Shown: positions 1 through 7,568 of the stretch, piece by piece | How positions within the stretch are numbered: position 1 is the stretch's first letter | Layout of the letters: every line of letters begins with the position of its first letter | Assembly (NCBI GenBank): GCA_016705245.1 | Contig: JADIYM010000030.1 | Coordinates: forward strand, 1 to 33,068 | Source of the DNA: Blastocatellia bacterium | GTDB taxonomy: Bacteria > Acidobacteriota > Blastocatellia > UBA7656 > JADIYM01 | DNA length: 33,068 bases | Direction: 5' to 3' | Program-made: the position numbers and the translations under genes | Notes under the pieces: model-generated | What the model was told of the DNA's origin: nothing | Databases searched by the model: none | The model's input: the letters and a program-made list of their open reading frames with translations, nothing else

Positions 1-2
1 CC

Positions 3-1900
3 GGCGACGGCGAGTTCAACTATCCGAATGGTGTCGCAATAGATTCGAAGAACAAGGTCTACGTCGTCGACACGAACAACAACCGCATCCAGAAGTTCAG
101 CAAGAAGGGGAAATTCCTCCTCGCCTGGGGGTCCTCTGGCATTGGTGACGGCCAGTTCAACTACCCATATGGCGTCGCCGTCGATTCGAACGACAATGTC
201 TACGTTTCCGACACGTACAACTACCGGATTCAGAAGTTCGATTCGAACGGCAACTTCATCGCGAAGTGGGGCAGCGCAGGTTCCGGAAACGGTCAGTTCC
301 TCTCGGCCTTCGGCATAGCTGCGGACGGCGCCGGCAACGTCTATGTCACGGACGGGCCTGGTGCCCGCGTCCAGAAGTTCGATTCGAATGGCAACTTCGT
401 TGCGAAGTGGGGTTCGCGAGGGCAGAACGAGGGGCAATTCGACTTCCCGTATGGAATCGCCATTGATCGAGATGGAACTGTATTTGTCGCGGACGAGAAC
501 AACTGCAGAATCCAGTCTTTCGACTCGACCGGCAACTTCCTGTTCGCCTGGGGCACCCAGGGCCAAACCGACGGTCAGTTTCTCTATCCATCCAACCTTG
601 CCGTCGATGCGACGGGCCACGTGTACGTCACCGACTATTCGGATCGGGCGCAGAAGTTCGACTCGAGTGGCAATTTCATCTCGCGGTGGGGAGGCCGCGG
701 CCTGACCGACGGCCAGTTCAACAGAGCTGCGGGCATCGCGTTGAATCGCAAAGGCGAAGTGTTCGTGGTCGACTCGAACAACTGTCGGGTACAGAGGTTC
801 GACTCGGCACTCGCGTTCGTAGCGAAGTTCGGGAGCGACGTCACCAGCAACGGGCGGTTCAACAAACCGAGCGGAATGGCGATCGGCCCGGCGGGATGCC
901 TCTATGTCGCCGATACTGTGAATGCACGGATCCAGGTTTTCGACAGAGAGGGCACTTTCATCGCGAAGTGGGGAGAGCGAGGTTTCGGTGACGGACAGTT
1001 CAGCCTCCCGTATGACGTTTCCTACGACGGCGTCGGGCAGGTGTACGTGGCCGATACCGGCAACAACAGGATCCAGGTCTTCGACACGAACGGCGTGTTC
1101 CTGAGGAAGTGGGGGAGCAGCGGCTCTGCTCCGGGAGAGCTCTCGGGGCTATCCGGCATTGCGGCAACGGCCAACGGTTACGTTTTTGTCGCGGACACGA
1201 ACAACAACCGCATTCAGGTGTTCACTTCGGATGGCCAGTTTGTCTCGCAGTGGGGGGCGACGGGCACTGGTGACGGAGAGTTCCAGGGCACCCTGGACGT
1301 CGCGCTCGACATGGACGGTTACGTCTACGTCACTGACGGGCTCAACTGCCGAATACAGAAGTTCACGTCGATGGGTCAATTCGTCGCCGCCTGGGGGACG
1401 TGTGGAAACGGTGACGGGCAGTTCGACGAACCGGCCGGCCTTGCCACTGACCCGGATCGAAATGTGTACGTAGCGGACTGTGGCAATAGCCGCATCCAGA
1501 AGTTCAGTTCGAACGGCACGTTTCTGACGAGCTGGGGCGGACCGGGCACTGGCGATGAGCAGTTCCAGTACTGTCGCGGTGTGGCGGTCAACAGCGTCGG
1601 CGACGTCTACGTCGCTGACACCCTGAATTTCCGGGTCGAGATGTACTGCCAGCATCCCGAGATCACTTCAATCAGACTGGCGGGAAACAAGATGACGATT
1701 CGTGGTGGTGGATTCGGCGCCTCACCGCGCGTCATCATCAACGGAGGGGATCGATCGGCGTTCATCCGCAAGACAACCACCCTTTCGATCGTGCTCAATG
1801 GCTCTCGGACGGACCTCGGCCTCGTGTCGGGTCGAACACGATCTATGTGATAGGAGCCGGCGGCATCGCCACCAACTCGATGGTCATGACACTTGGCTGA
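3..1900 (+). CDS. NHL-repeat protein with C-terminal TIG-like domain (5' partial, frame break near 1830)
   Basis: The frame is open from the window edge, so the N-terminus lies upstream. Twelve NHL repeats of about 47 residues follow one another, each of the form GDGQF-x-P-xGVAVD-x-VYVADT-x-NRIQKF-x-WG. Such repeats build a beta-propeller used for binding or, in some proteins, lyase activity; the role here cannot be told. The continuous frame stops at 1850 just after LGLVSG. If one missing base is restored near 1830, the frame continues as SNTIYVIGAGG and TNSMVMTLG to a stop at 1898-1900, which completes a TIG/IPT-like beta-sandwich beginning near PEITSIRLAG. The protein is probably exported or cell-surface, but no signal peptide is visible here. 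A hairpin follows immediately. The repeat family is certain; the end at 1900 depends on the frame correction. Confidence 0.85.
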
Positions 1901-1908
1901 CCCAGTGT

Positions 1909-1936
1909 TCCGGACGGCGACTCGACGCCGTCCGGA
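1909..1936 (+). terminator. Hairpin terminator after the NHL-repeat gene
   Basis: A perfect 11-bp stem (TCCGGACGGCG paired with CGCCGTCCGGA) closes a 6-base loop nine bases after the corrected stop codon of the NHL gene. There is no T tract, so it is either a T-less intrinsic terminator or a stabilising 3' structure. Its position just past 1900, rather than past 1850, supports the corrected end of the gene. Confidence 0.6.
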
Positions 1937-2354
1937 GCATTGCATGTTGGCGGAGCGATCCTCAGGTCCACCGCCTGGCATTGAAGCGGCAACGGTCGAA
2001 AGCTCGTAACGGGTATCGGTAATCCGCATCATTTCCGTACGGTGGCGGGGCCGTTCAACGCTGTGACGGCGCGGTCAAACCTGCGCAAGCCCTATATAAA
2101 CCGCGCGTCACGGCTTAAGCGACTGGCCCCAACATTGCATTCCATATTTACGCATACAGAGTCTGGTCGCAGCCCTGAGCAGGAGGTCCGGACTACCGTA
2201 CCTCCCGCGACCCGTTTCTCGACGAACGAGGAACCCCTGAGACATGGGGCCGGCCGCGCGACCTCGGCCAGTCTCACTGGCGACGGCTACTTCTGGCTCG
2301 TCGTCACGGTTCGAAATCCGCCAAAGCGAGTTTTCGAATCACGAGGAGGAAGAG
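1937..2354 (+). other. Intergenic region and leader of the Tyr-rich gene
   Basis: This stretch of 418 bases has no convincing gene. It holds an A/T-rich patch at 2089-2099 (TATATAAA) that could be part of a promoter, though no matching -35 box is clear. It also holds the foldable element at 2165-2212 and, at its end, the Shine-Dalgarno sequence GAGGAGGAAGAG just before the ATG at 2355. Confidence 0.4.
2165..2212 (+). promoter_or_regulatory. Possible structured leader RNA element
   Basis: Three nested pairings are visible. GGTCGC (2165-2170) pairs with GCGACC (2207-2212), GGAGGT (2182-2187) with ACCTCC (2200-2205), and CGG (2189-2191) with CCG (2196-2198). An 11-base bulge lies on the 5' side. 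The element sits about 140 bases before the start codon at 2355. It does not match a riboswitch consensus that I recognise, so a regulatory role is only a possibility. Confidence 0.3.
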
Positions 2355-3209
2355 ATGAAAAGGAACATTCTGAGCCGCGGGGTCGCAGTGCTGATGATAG
2401 GAGCCATCTCTATGGTCGGCACTAGCGGCCTTGCAAATACAAGGGTGTCGGGTCAAGAGCCGGCACCGTTGCCCGCACAGACTGACGTGCGGAAACCTGT
2501 GAAGAAGCAGAATCTCCCTCTCGACACGAGCGTTACCGTCGAGCCGCAGCGCAAGCCGCGAACGGCGACCAAGCCTGCTGCTCGTCTGCCTCGCGAACGC
2601 CAGGAGGCGATCATCGTCGAGCAGCGCGCGTGGACGACAAAGTACCGTGACCACCTGTCCAACCAGGAGCGCCTCGCGCAGGAGCGATCGGAGCAGCTCC
2701 GACAGGAGCGCCGAATGAACCAGTACCGCTATCAACAGCAGTACTACTCGGCCCTCAGACGCCAGCGACTCGCCGTCGAAAATGCTCGGTACTACGACTA
2801 CGATCGCGATCCGTACTACTACACGGCCCCGACCTATCGCTACTATCGCGGCGGAACGTACTACCAGACGAATCAGTATGGTGCGGACCACCTCCGACAG
2901 GCGGTGAACTACGGGTACGAGCAGGGCTACCGTGCAGGTGATGCGGACCGTCAGGATCGCTGGAACAACGGATACGAGAGCGGGTTTGCCTACCAGGACG
3001 CGAACTACGGTTACAACGGGCGGTATGTGGATCAGAACACCTACAACTACTACTTCCGCCAGGGTTATCAGCGCGGCTACTACGATGGTTACAACCATCG
3101 TAATGACTACGGTCATCGCTCGAACGTGAACACGGGGCTCATCGTTCTTGCGAGCGTTCTTGCCGGCATCATCGTGTTCGAAGCGATCACTGATGATGAT
3201 GACTACTAG
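2355..3209 (+). CDS. Secreted or membrane-anchored Tyr/Arg/Gln-rich protein of unknown function
   Basis: The protein has 284 residues. The start at 2355 was chosen for its Shine-Dalgarno sequence and for the typical signal peptide that follows (MKRNILSRG, then a hydrophobic stretch to about residue 28); an open frame reaching back to 2244 lacks these. Residues 30-110 are basic and Pro/Arg/Gln-rich. Residues 110-250 are very rich in Tyr, Gln, Asn and Asp, with repeated YxxGYxxG-like units (YGYEQGYRAG, YQRGYYDGY). A hydrophobic segment close to the C-terminus (TGLIVLASVLAGIIVFEAI) ends in DDDDY. The composition suggests an envelope protein with a flexible, perhaps adhesive or metal-binding, region. 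No enzyme motif is seen. It stands alone between two hairpins and is probably monocistronic. Confidence 0.8.
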   Translation: MKRNILSRGVAVLMIGAISMVGTSGLANTRVSGQEPAPLPAQTDVRKPVKKQNLPLDTSVTVEPQRKPRTATKPAARLPRERQEAIIVEQRAWTTKYRDHLSNQERLAQERSEQLRQERRMNQYRYQQQYYSALRRQRLAVENARYYDYDRDPYYYTAPTYRYYRGGTYYQTNQYGADHLRQAVNYGYEQGYRAGDADRQDRWNNGYESGFAYQDANYGYNGRYVDQNTYNYYFRQGYQRGYYDGYNHRNDYGHRSNVNTGLIVLASVLAGIIVFEAITDDDDY

Positions 3210-3275
3210 ACGATACGCACGGCGACCGTAAGCTTTCGCTTCGAGCTGACGGCAGATAGCGGTCGAGATGCAGTC

Positions 3276-3321
3276 AACCGCCCGAGCTCTAGAGGACAGA
3301 TCCTCGAGGGCTCGGGCGGTT
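3276..3321 (+). terminator. Long hairpin terminator after the Tyr-rich gene
   Basis: AACCGCCCGAGC (3276-3287) pairs perfectly with GCTCGGGCGGTT (3310-3321), and a smaller inner stem GAGGA/TCCTC sits in the loop. It lies 66 bases after the stop at 3209. A long T tract is absent. Confidence 0.6.
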
Positions 3322-3413
3322 CTTCGCGAAGAGTCCTGGGCCTTCTTGCGCGAAGCGCCTTGGAGTGGCGTGTGGCGCTGGGGATTCTAAGGGCTGAGGT
3401 CAACGTCCAAAGG

Positions 3414-3444
3414 CCCCCCCCCCCCAGGCGGCCGGGGGGGGGGA
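3414..3444. repeat. C13 and G10 homopolymer pair
   Basis: Thirteen C (3414-3426) are followed after eight bases by ten G (3435-3444). The two tracts can pair as a hairpin, or form i-motif and G-quadruplex structures. Lengths of such runs are often wrong in assemblies and may vary between cells. Confidence 0.8.
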
Positions 3445-3450
3445 GCGCGG

Positions 3451-3531
3451 TGCGGCGTGTAGCGCCGCTTTGGAAACACTTTCGGAGCTAGATCTCCTAA
3501 GTTGAATCCAAAGCGGCGCTACACGCCGCAC
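3451..3531. repeat. 25-bp perfect inverted repeat (palindromic element)
   Basis: Bases 3451-3475 and 3507-3531 are exact reverse complements. They separate a 31-base loop that itself contains a short GGAG/CTCC pairing. The arm core is GCGGCGTGTAGCGCCGC. It lies between a plus-strand gene end and a minus-strand gene end, where it could terminate transcription from both sides, or be a REP-like mobile repeat. No second copy is present in this window. Confidence 0.75.
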
Positions 3532-3586
3532 TTCAAGGCGCTTCGCACAATGGGCAGGAAACGTCGCCTGACGACCGCATCCGCGT

Positions 3587-3886
3587 CTACATCAGGCAGG
3601 GTCCGGGCACGACCTTCGTTCGGCCTGACCTCCTGAATAGTGCCATTCCAATGGCAAGGCCGGAGACCAGGCCAACGCCGAAAGCGACGCCAGCCGATTC
3701 GATCGGATGTCGCTTCATCTGATGCACGAGCTCTTCGCTCGCATCTTCCGCCGAATGTCGAGCACGCCGCATCGTCTGCTTCGCCGCGCGCACTGCATTC
3801 TCGGCTCCCTCACCGACCATTGCCTTGACGTTCTCGACTTCTGCCGCAACGCTCGCAAGTCCCTTGTCAATTACTGGTGAAGACAT
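3587..3886 (-). CDS. DUF883/YqjD-like small membrane-anchored protein
   Basis: The protein has 99 residues. The start is the ATG at 3886, preceded by an excellent AAGGAGGT; a longer open frame to 3964 has no such signal. Residues 1-65 form a long charged amphipathic helix (VENVKAMVGEGAENAVRAAK). Residues 70-90 form a glycine-containing membrane segment (GVAFGVGLVSGLAIGMALF) followed by a basic tail. This plan matches the DUF883/ElaB/YqjD group, small C-tail-anchored proteins linked to stationary phase and, in E. coli, to ribosome binding at the membrane. The motif HPIESAGVAFGVG before the membrane segment is typical of the group. It lies just downstream of the cupin gene and near a CsbD-like gene, which fits a general stress group. 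Confidence 0.75.
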   Translation of the reverse strand: MSSPVIDKGLASVAAEVENVKAMVGEGAENAVRAAKQTMRRARHSAEDASEELVHQMKRHPIESAGVAFGVGLVSGLAIGMALFRRSGRTKVVPGPCLM

Positions 3887-3960
3887 CTGTAGACCTCCTT
3901 GAGGAGTGCCGGCCGGGAGGCGACGGCTTGCCCCTCGCCTCCCATTCACGACACGCCAGT

Positions 3961-4323
3961 TCAATGATGGTGCTCGAGCTCGGCGGCATCCGCCTCGGCC
4001 TTTGTTTTGTGCACCGTTCCCGGCGCGTGCTCGGGTGGGGTATAGACGGTGTAGAGCTTCAGCCCGGTACCGCCGTTCGCGACGAAGTTGTGGCGCGTGC
4101 CTGCCGGAACCACGACGACACTTCCGGCCTCGACGGGCACGTGTGCGGCGTCGAGAATCGCTTCGCCATTCCCTTCCACGAAGACCAGTACCTGGTCCAC
4201 GTCTTCGTGAACCTCTTCGCCGATATCACCGCCCACCGCGACCGACATCAGCACCAGTTGTGACCGATCCGTCGTGAAGAGTACCCGCCGAAAATTGTCG
4301 TTTTCGCGTGCCAGCCTCGGCAC
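3961..4323 (-). CDS. Cupin-domain protein
   Basis: The continuous frame encodes 120 residues of a small single-domain cupin. The first cupin motif is GGDIGEEVHEDVDQ with VFVEGNG, and the second is VVVVPAGTRHNF; the His residues would bind a metal. The C-terminus LYTVYTPPEHAPGTVH is typical of the family, which is widespread and of unassigned substrate. The start is uncertain. The GTG at 4323 lacks a ribosome site, while an ATG at 4349 has GGGAGGA in front but lies in another frame. The residues EVLPDDVPRLAREN before the GTG look like a normal family N-terminus, so a one-base indel near 4340 probably hides the true ATG start. It is followed after 74 bases by the DUF883-like gene. Confidence 0.85.
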   Translation of the reverse strand: MPRLARENDNFRRVLFTTDRSQLVLMSVAVGGDIGEEVHEDVDQVLVFVEGNGEAILDAAHVPVEAGSVVVVPAGTRHNFVANGGTGLKLYTVYTPPEHAPGTVHKTKAEADAAELEHHH

Positions 4324-4430
4324 ATCGTCAGGTAGAACTTCGCGTTCATGAATCCTCCCATTCCCCGATCCGCCTCGGGACTTCAGTTCAACCGTTGCTT
4401 CGCATTCACGGCAACGACCGTCACCCGTGC

Positions 4431-4643
4431 TCAGGACTTTATGGACTCGCCGAGCTCCTCGATTTTCTCACCGACCTTGCGGCGCGCCTCTCCGAGCTCC
4501 TGCCGCACTCTCCCCTTGGCCTGGTCGATTTCGCCTTCACGCTCGAGACTCTCGTTGCCCACCGCAGAGCCAACTGCTTCCTTCACCGATCCCTTGGCCC
4601 TCTCGAAAGCACCCTTCACCTCGTCCTTGTTCGGCATATTCAT
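4431..4643 (-). CDS. CsbD-like stress protein
   Basis: The protein has 70 residues, the usual size of the CsbD family. The sequence begins MNMPNKDEVKGAFERAKGSV and continues with a second related helix (GEIDQAKGRVRQELGEARRK). It is highly charged, with no membrane segment or signal peptide. A ribosome site (GAGGAGCAAGG) precedes the ATG. CsbD in Bacillus subtilis is induced by the general stress factor SigB; the molecular role of the family is not known. It runs in the same direction as the cupin and DUF883-like genes. Confidence 0.9.
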   Translation of the reverse strand: MNMPNKDEVKGAFERAKGSVKEAVGSAVGNESLEREGEIDQAKGRVRQELGEARRKVGEKIEELGESIKS

Positions 4644-4960
4644 AACCTTGCTCCTCTGCGCAGCGTTCGCGGATAAGCTCGATCAGCGATCGAACCATCC
4701 ATCATTCACCTTCTGGTTCCCCCTGGACGCGACCGAGTGTCGCCCCGCCCGTTGGCAGGCCTGAAAAGATGACTTGCAACATTCGTGCCGTCTCAACCCG
4801 GGCGAGCGTGAACGCAGCGAAGACTCCGTATACCGTCCGGTACAGCCGTTGCATTGAATCATTGCGAATCGCGGACCGGCGATACCGGTCCCGCGTCGCG
4901 TCACATTTGGCGAAGCATTCTGGTCTTGCTCGTCAGGTGCAAGATTCGCAGGAGGCAACG
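4644..4960. other. Divergent intergenic region
   Basis: This holds 317 bases between the CsbD-like gene (minus) and the secreted unknown (plus), so it must carry promoters for both. On the minus strand GGAACC (4720-4715) lies 18 bases before GGTTCG (4696-4691), a weak resemblance to an extracytoplasmic-sigma promoter. The plus-strand gene has the ribosome site GGAGG at 4951-4955. I see no gene or repeat here. Confidence 0.35.
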
Positions 4961-6076
4961 ATGTCCAGGCCACTTCGAAGCAGAGCCCTCGCACTGTGCG
5001 TTGTTCTCATCGCAACTGGGATCAACCTCGTACCTGGCCAGGCGCAGGGCCCCCTCCGCGAACCCGAAGCATTCCTACGCAAGTACATCCGGCTATCGGC
5101 AGCCGAGCAGACGGCGATGCAGCGCGGAGATGCCGTCGCAAAACTCGTCCAGACGTCGAACAAGCGTGAGCTTGCGGTCGGCGGAGTAGTACGCCTGGCC
5201 GTGCCCCGGGACGACTTCGTCTCGAAGATCCGCGACATCGTCCGCTACAAGACAAACGACGCGATTCTCCAGATCGGACGATTCTCCGACCCTCCGCGCA
5301 TCGAGGACCTCGCAGGACTCACTATGGAGCCCGCCGACCTTGCATCGCTCAAGAAGTGCAAGCTCGGAAACTGTGGCCTGAGGATGCCAGCCGCCGAAAT
5401 CGAACGCTTCCGTACCGAGATCGACTGGACACGGAAGGACTCAAACGCGCGTGCCACGCTGCTCGCCCGCCAGATGATCCTCCAGTACGTGAAGGCCTAT
5501 CTCGCTGGCGGCGACTCCGCGCTGGCGGAGTACCACGACCGGAAGCGCGCGCTGAGTCTCGCCGACGAGAGCCGTTCCCTGATGGCCGCCTCACCGTACC
5601 TCCTCGAGTATGCGCCTGAGTTTCACTCTTACCTCGAGAAGTACCCGGCAGGGCAGCTCGAGAAGGTCGAAAACCTCATCTACTGGTCGAAGGAGAAGTT
5701 CGGGCTCAAGCCCGTCGTCAGCGTGACGCACATGACGATTTACACCGTCACTAGAGACGGCGTGGCAAACGTCATCGTCAGCTCAAAGCAGCTCTACGCA
5801 AGCCGTTATTTCGAATCCTCGTTCGCGCTGACAGTCTTCGTGGAAGTCGCGGAGCCGGGCCCGTCGCCGGCCTCGTACCTGATCTACCTGAATCGCTCGC
5901 GAACGGACCTGCTAGGCGGAATCCTCGGTGGCGCCAAGCGATCGATTGTCGAGAGCGGCATGGTTCGTGGAGTGAAGAAGACCCTGCTCGTCACGAAGAA
6001 TCGGCTCGAAAAGGACTTTCGCGAACGGCTCGTGACTGCTGCAGCCGTAGGCGATCGCGATCCGTCTCAACGATGA
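4961..6076 (+). CDS. Secreted protein of unknown function
   Basis: The protein has 371 residues. The ATG at 4961 follows AGGAGGCAACG and begins a clear signal peptide (basic MSRPLRSRA, hydrophobic LALCVVLIATGINLV, cleavage near GQAQG). An upstream open frame to 4769 is not needed. The mature part is soluble and mixed alpha/beta, with a single Cys pair (KKCKLGNCGL near residue 132) and no catalytic motif that I recognise. A late segment (YLIYLNRSRTDLLGGILGG) is moderately hydrophobic, and the last 40 residues are helical and charged. The gene appears monocistronic. It looks like a conserved periplasmic or surface protein, but I cannot assign a family. Confidence 0.8.
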   Translation: MSRPLRSRALALCVVLIATGINLVPGQAQGPLREPEAFLRKYIRLSAAEQTAMQRGDAVAKLVQTSNKRELAVGGVVRLAVPRDDFVSKIRDIVRYKTNDAILQIGRFSDPPRIEDLAGLTMEPADLASLKKCKLGNCGLRMPAAEIERFRTEIDWTRKDSNARATLLARQMILQYVKAYLAGGDSALAEYHDRKRALSLADESRSLMAASPYLLEYAPEFHSYLEKYPAGQLEKVENLIYWSKEKFGLKPVVSVTHMTIYTVTRDGVANVIVSSKQLYASRYFESSFALTVFVEVAEPGPSPASYLIYLNRSRTDLLGGILGGAKRSIVESGMVRGVKKTLLVTKNRLEKDFRERLVTAAAVGDRDPSQR

Positions 6077-6219
6077 CGGCGGAGTGCAACTCGCGCCTTG
6101 CGGACGTACTGAATCGGAACGGAACTCCCGATGGAGTGTATGAGATTCATTCGCCTCGACAGTGTTCCTGACCTGCTCGCTTGATCAAATTCTGGCCTGC
6201 CGGTTGCGTTAACATCGGC

Positions 6220-6507
6220 ATGAAAAACACGAATCCGAATACCGGGCTGGAGCCCTCAGTCGAAGCAGAAACATCGTCCGACCTCGTATCCATGACTGAC
6301 GGAGCGCTCGATGGTCCCTTGAGTTCTCCCGAACTACTGGAAGCAATTCAGACGAAGGTCGAACCGACACGTGCCTCCGAGCGATCCTCGAGTATCGACC
6401 AGGATTCTGCCCAGGAGGTCCTCGAGCAATCCGGCGACGCGGCTCCAATGACCGAATGTGAACAGGACGAGGCGCAGATCGAGCGCGACAAGGCTGATCC
6501 ACTCTAA
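6220..6507 (+). CDS. Small acidic protein, hypothetical
   Basis: The frame gives 95 residues from the ATG at 6220, or 108 from a TTG at 6181. The product is strongly acidic and Ser/Glu/Asp-rich, without hydrophobic core, Cys pattern or signal peptide, and is probably disordered. The end ECEQDEAQIERDKADPL is very charged. No good ribosome site precedes either start. It lies between the secreted unknown and the large inverted-repeat element. It may be a real small protein or a chance frame. Confidence 0.4.
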   Translation: MKNTNPNTGLEPSVEAETSSDLVSMTDGALDGPLSSPELLEAIQTKVEPTRASERSSSIDQDSAQEVLEQSGDAAPMTECEQDEAQIERDKADPL

Positions 6508-6686
6508 CTGCCCTGGCGGATTTCGGCTGCCCACAGCCTGACGCACAGGACTCGGCTGACGGAAGCACGCGCTCGATCTCACTCGGACTTGCGAACCACC
6601 GCTAGTCCACTGTTTCGTTGAAATAGCACCCCGTACGTGACGCTGAGCCACTCCAGGATTCTTCGCGCTCGCTTGGGGGACGACCG

Positions 6687-6803
6687 TCGACCGCGGAGCG
6701 GTCGAAGGAAATAGCCGTGGGTCGCACGGGGGCGAGTGCAACGAGCCATCGTGCGACCCGCGGTACCTCCACCCAGAGCGCGGCGACCGCGGAGCGGTCG
6801 CAT
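6687..6803 (+). repeat. Left arm of internal inverted repeat
   Basis: The arm is bounded by copies of CGACCGCGGAGCGGTCG and contains GGAAATAGCCGTGGGTCGC and GACCCGCGGTACC. It pairs with 6878-6990 on the other side of a 74-base spacer. Confidence 0.8.
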
Positions 6804-6877
6804 TGTTTCCTGAATGGCAAGCAACACGACGACGGGCGCGGCATCGCCTACGACGCACGTTATCTATGGGACTGACG

Positions 6878-6990
6878 ATGCGACCGCTCCGCGGTCGGAC
6901 CGAGGTTGGCGGCGGTACCGCGGGTCGCGTGTGCTCGTTACACTCGCCCCCGCGACCCACGGCTATTTCCTTCGACCGCTCCGCGGTCGA
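6878..6990 (-). repeat. Right arm of internal inverted repeat
   Basis: Reverse-complement copy of 6687-6803, with GGTACCGCGGGTCGC and GCGACCCACGGCTATTTCC. Differences from the left arm are substitutions and a few short indels. Confidence 0.8.
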
Positions 6991-7124
6991 TGAGCGCCTT
7001 CGGCGATGTTCCGGAATCCTGCAGGTTGGTCGCGATATCGATCGTTGCGACATCTCGCAGGTATCAAGCCTTCAGCGATCCACTGCGTCGAATTCTGGCG
7101 GTGCCATCTCTGTGAATCAGTGGA

Positions 7125-7343
7125 CTAGTGATGTTCCCCTGCTGCCGGGTGCGGCGGCATCCCGTATTTGTCGAGGTACTCGCGCTCGCGCGGATTGACC
7201 TCGGGATGGCCGGCAAACGAGCGCTTCCAGTGATCATCGACCCACTTCCAGCTGTGAAGCGCGCCACTGCACATATTCCCGAACTCGGAATCAATCATCG
7301 GTTTGTGACAGACTCGACAGTCTTCGACATTGGTTTCGCCCAT
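7125..7343 (-). CDS. Small CxxC zinc-finger-like protein
   Basis: The protein has 72 residues from the ATG at 7343, with GAAGAAGGG about 8 bases before it. It begins MGETNVEDCRVCHKPMIDSE and continues FGNMCSGALHSWKW, a C-x2-C and C plus His arrangement able to hold zinc, with several Trp. The remainder (RSFAGHPEVNPREREYLDKY) is charged and the C-terminus His-rich. No known family is recognised; a role in protein or nucleic-acid contact is only a guess from the motif. Its TAG stop (7127-7125) lies inside the terminal repeat of the element at 6602-7128, so insertion of that element may have set the present C-terminus. Confidence 0.65.
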   Translation of the reverse strand: MGETNVEDCRVCHKPMIDSEFGNMCSGALHSWKWVDDHWKRSFAGHPEVNPREREYLDKYGMPPHPAAGEHH

Positions 7344-7403
7344 GATGCACACCCTTCTTCTCGTCGCAGCTTTCCGTGAGCCGCAGCGGATTCGTAAACC
7401 GAT

Positions 7404-7420
7404 GTCGGCGAATGGCCGAC
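7404..7420. terminator. Small hairpin between VIT gene and CxxC gene
   Basis: GTCGGC (7404-7409) pairs with GCCGAC (7415-7420) around a 5-base loop. It lies downstream of the VIT-family gene on the minus strand and could end its transcript. It is short and has no T tract. Confidence 0.3.
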
Positions 7421-7568
7421 AAGCCGAGATCAATTTCTCAACTCCTCAGCGGCCGCCGTTGCTGCAAGCAAATCGTGCCGCAATCCCGAATGCGGACACC
7501 TCTGGATTTCAGTCTACACCCGCAGGCTTAGGCTCACGCAGGCGACGTGACGGGTAACGCGAGAGTGA

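Larger units (their letters stand above)
6602..7128. mobile_element. Large imperfect inverted-repeat element (MITE-like, non-coding)
   Basis: The ends CTAGTCCACTG (6602-6612) and CAGTGGACTAG (7118-7128) are exact inverse copies. The similarity extends about 29 bases inward, to GCACC at 6630 and GGTGC at 7100. Inside, 6687-6803 and 6878-6990 are inverted copies of each other over about 115 bases. Each of these arms is bounded by the 17-base palindrome CGACCGCGGAGCGGTCG, giving four hairpins in total. No transposase is present and the short open frames inside are by-products of the repeat. The structure fits a non-autonomous transposable element or a bulky REP-type element. The right end covers the stop codon of the neighbouring minus-strand gene. 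Confidence 0.7.

Noticed and set aside
3..1850. Regularly spaced similar segments of about 141 bases as DNA repeats
   Set aside because: They are the codons of NHL protein repeats; sequence differs at synonymous positions as expected of old protein repeats.
6579..7198. Several overlapping short open frames on both strands within the inverted-repeat element, with similar peptides containing FDRSAVD
   Set aside because: They are translations of the two inverted copies of a non-coding repeat, without ribosome sites or protein-like composition.
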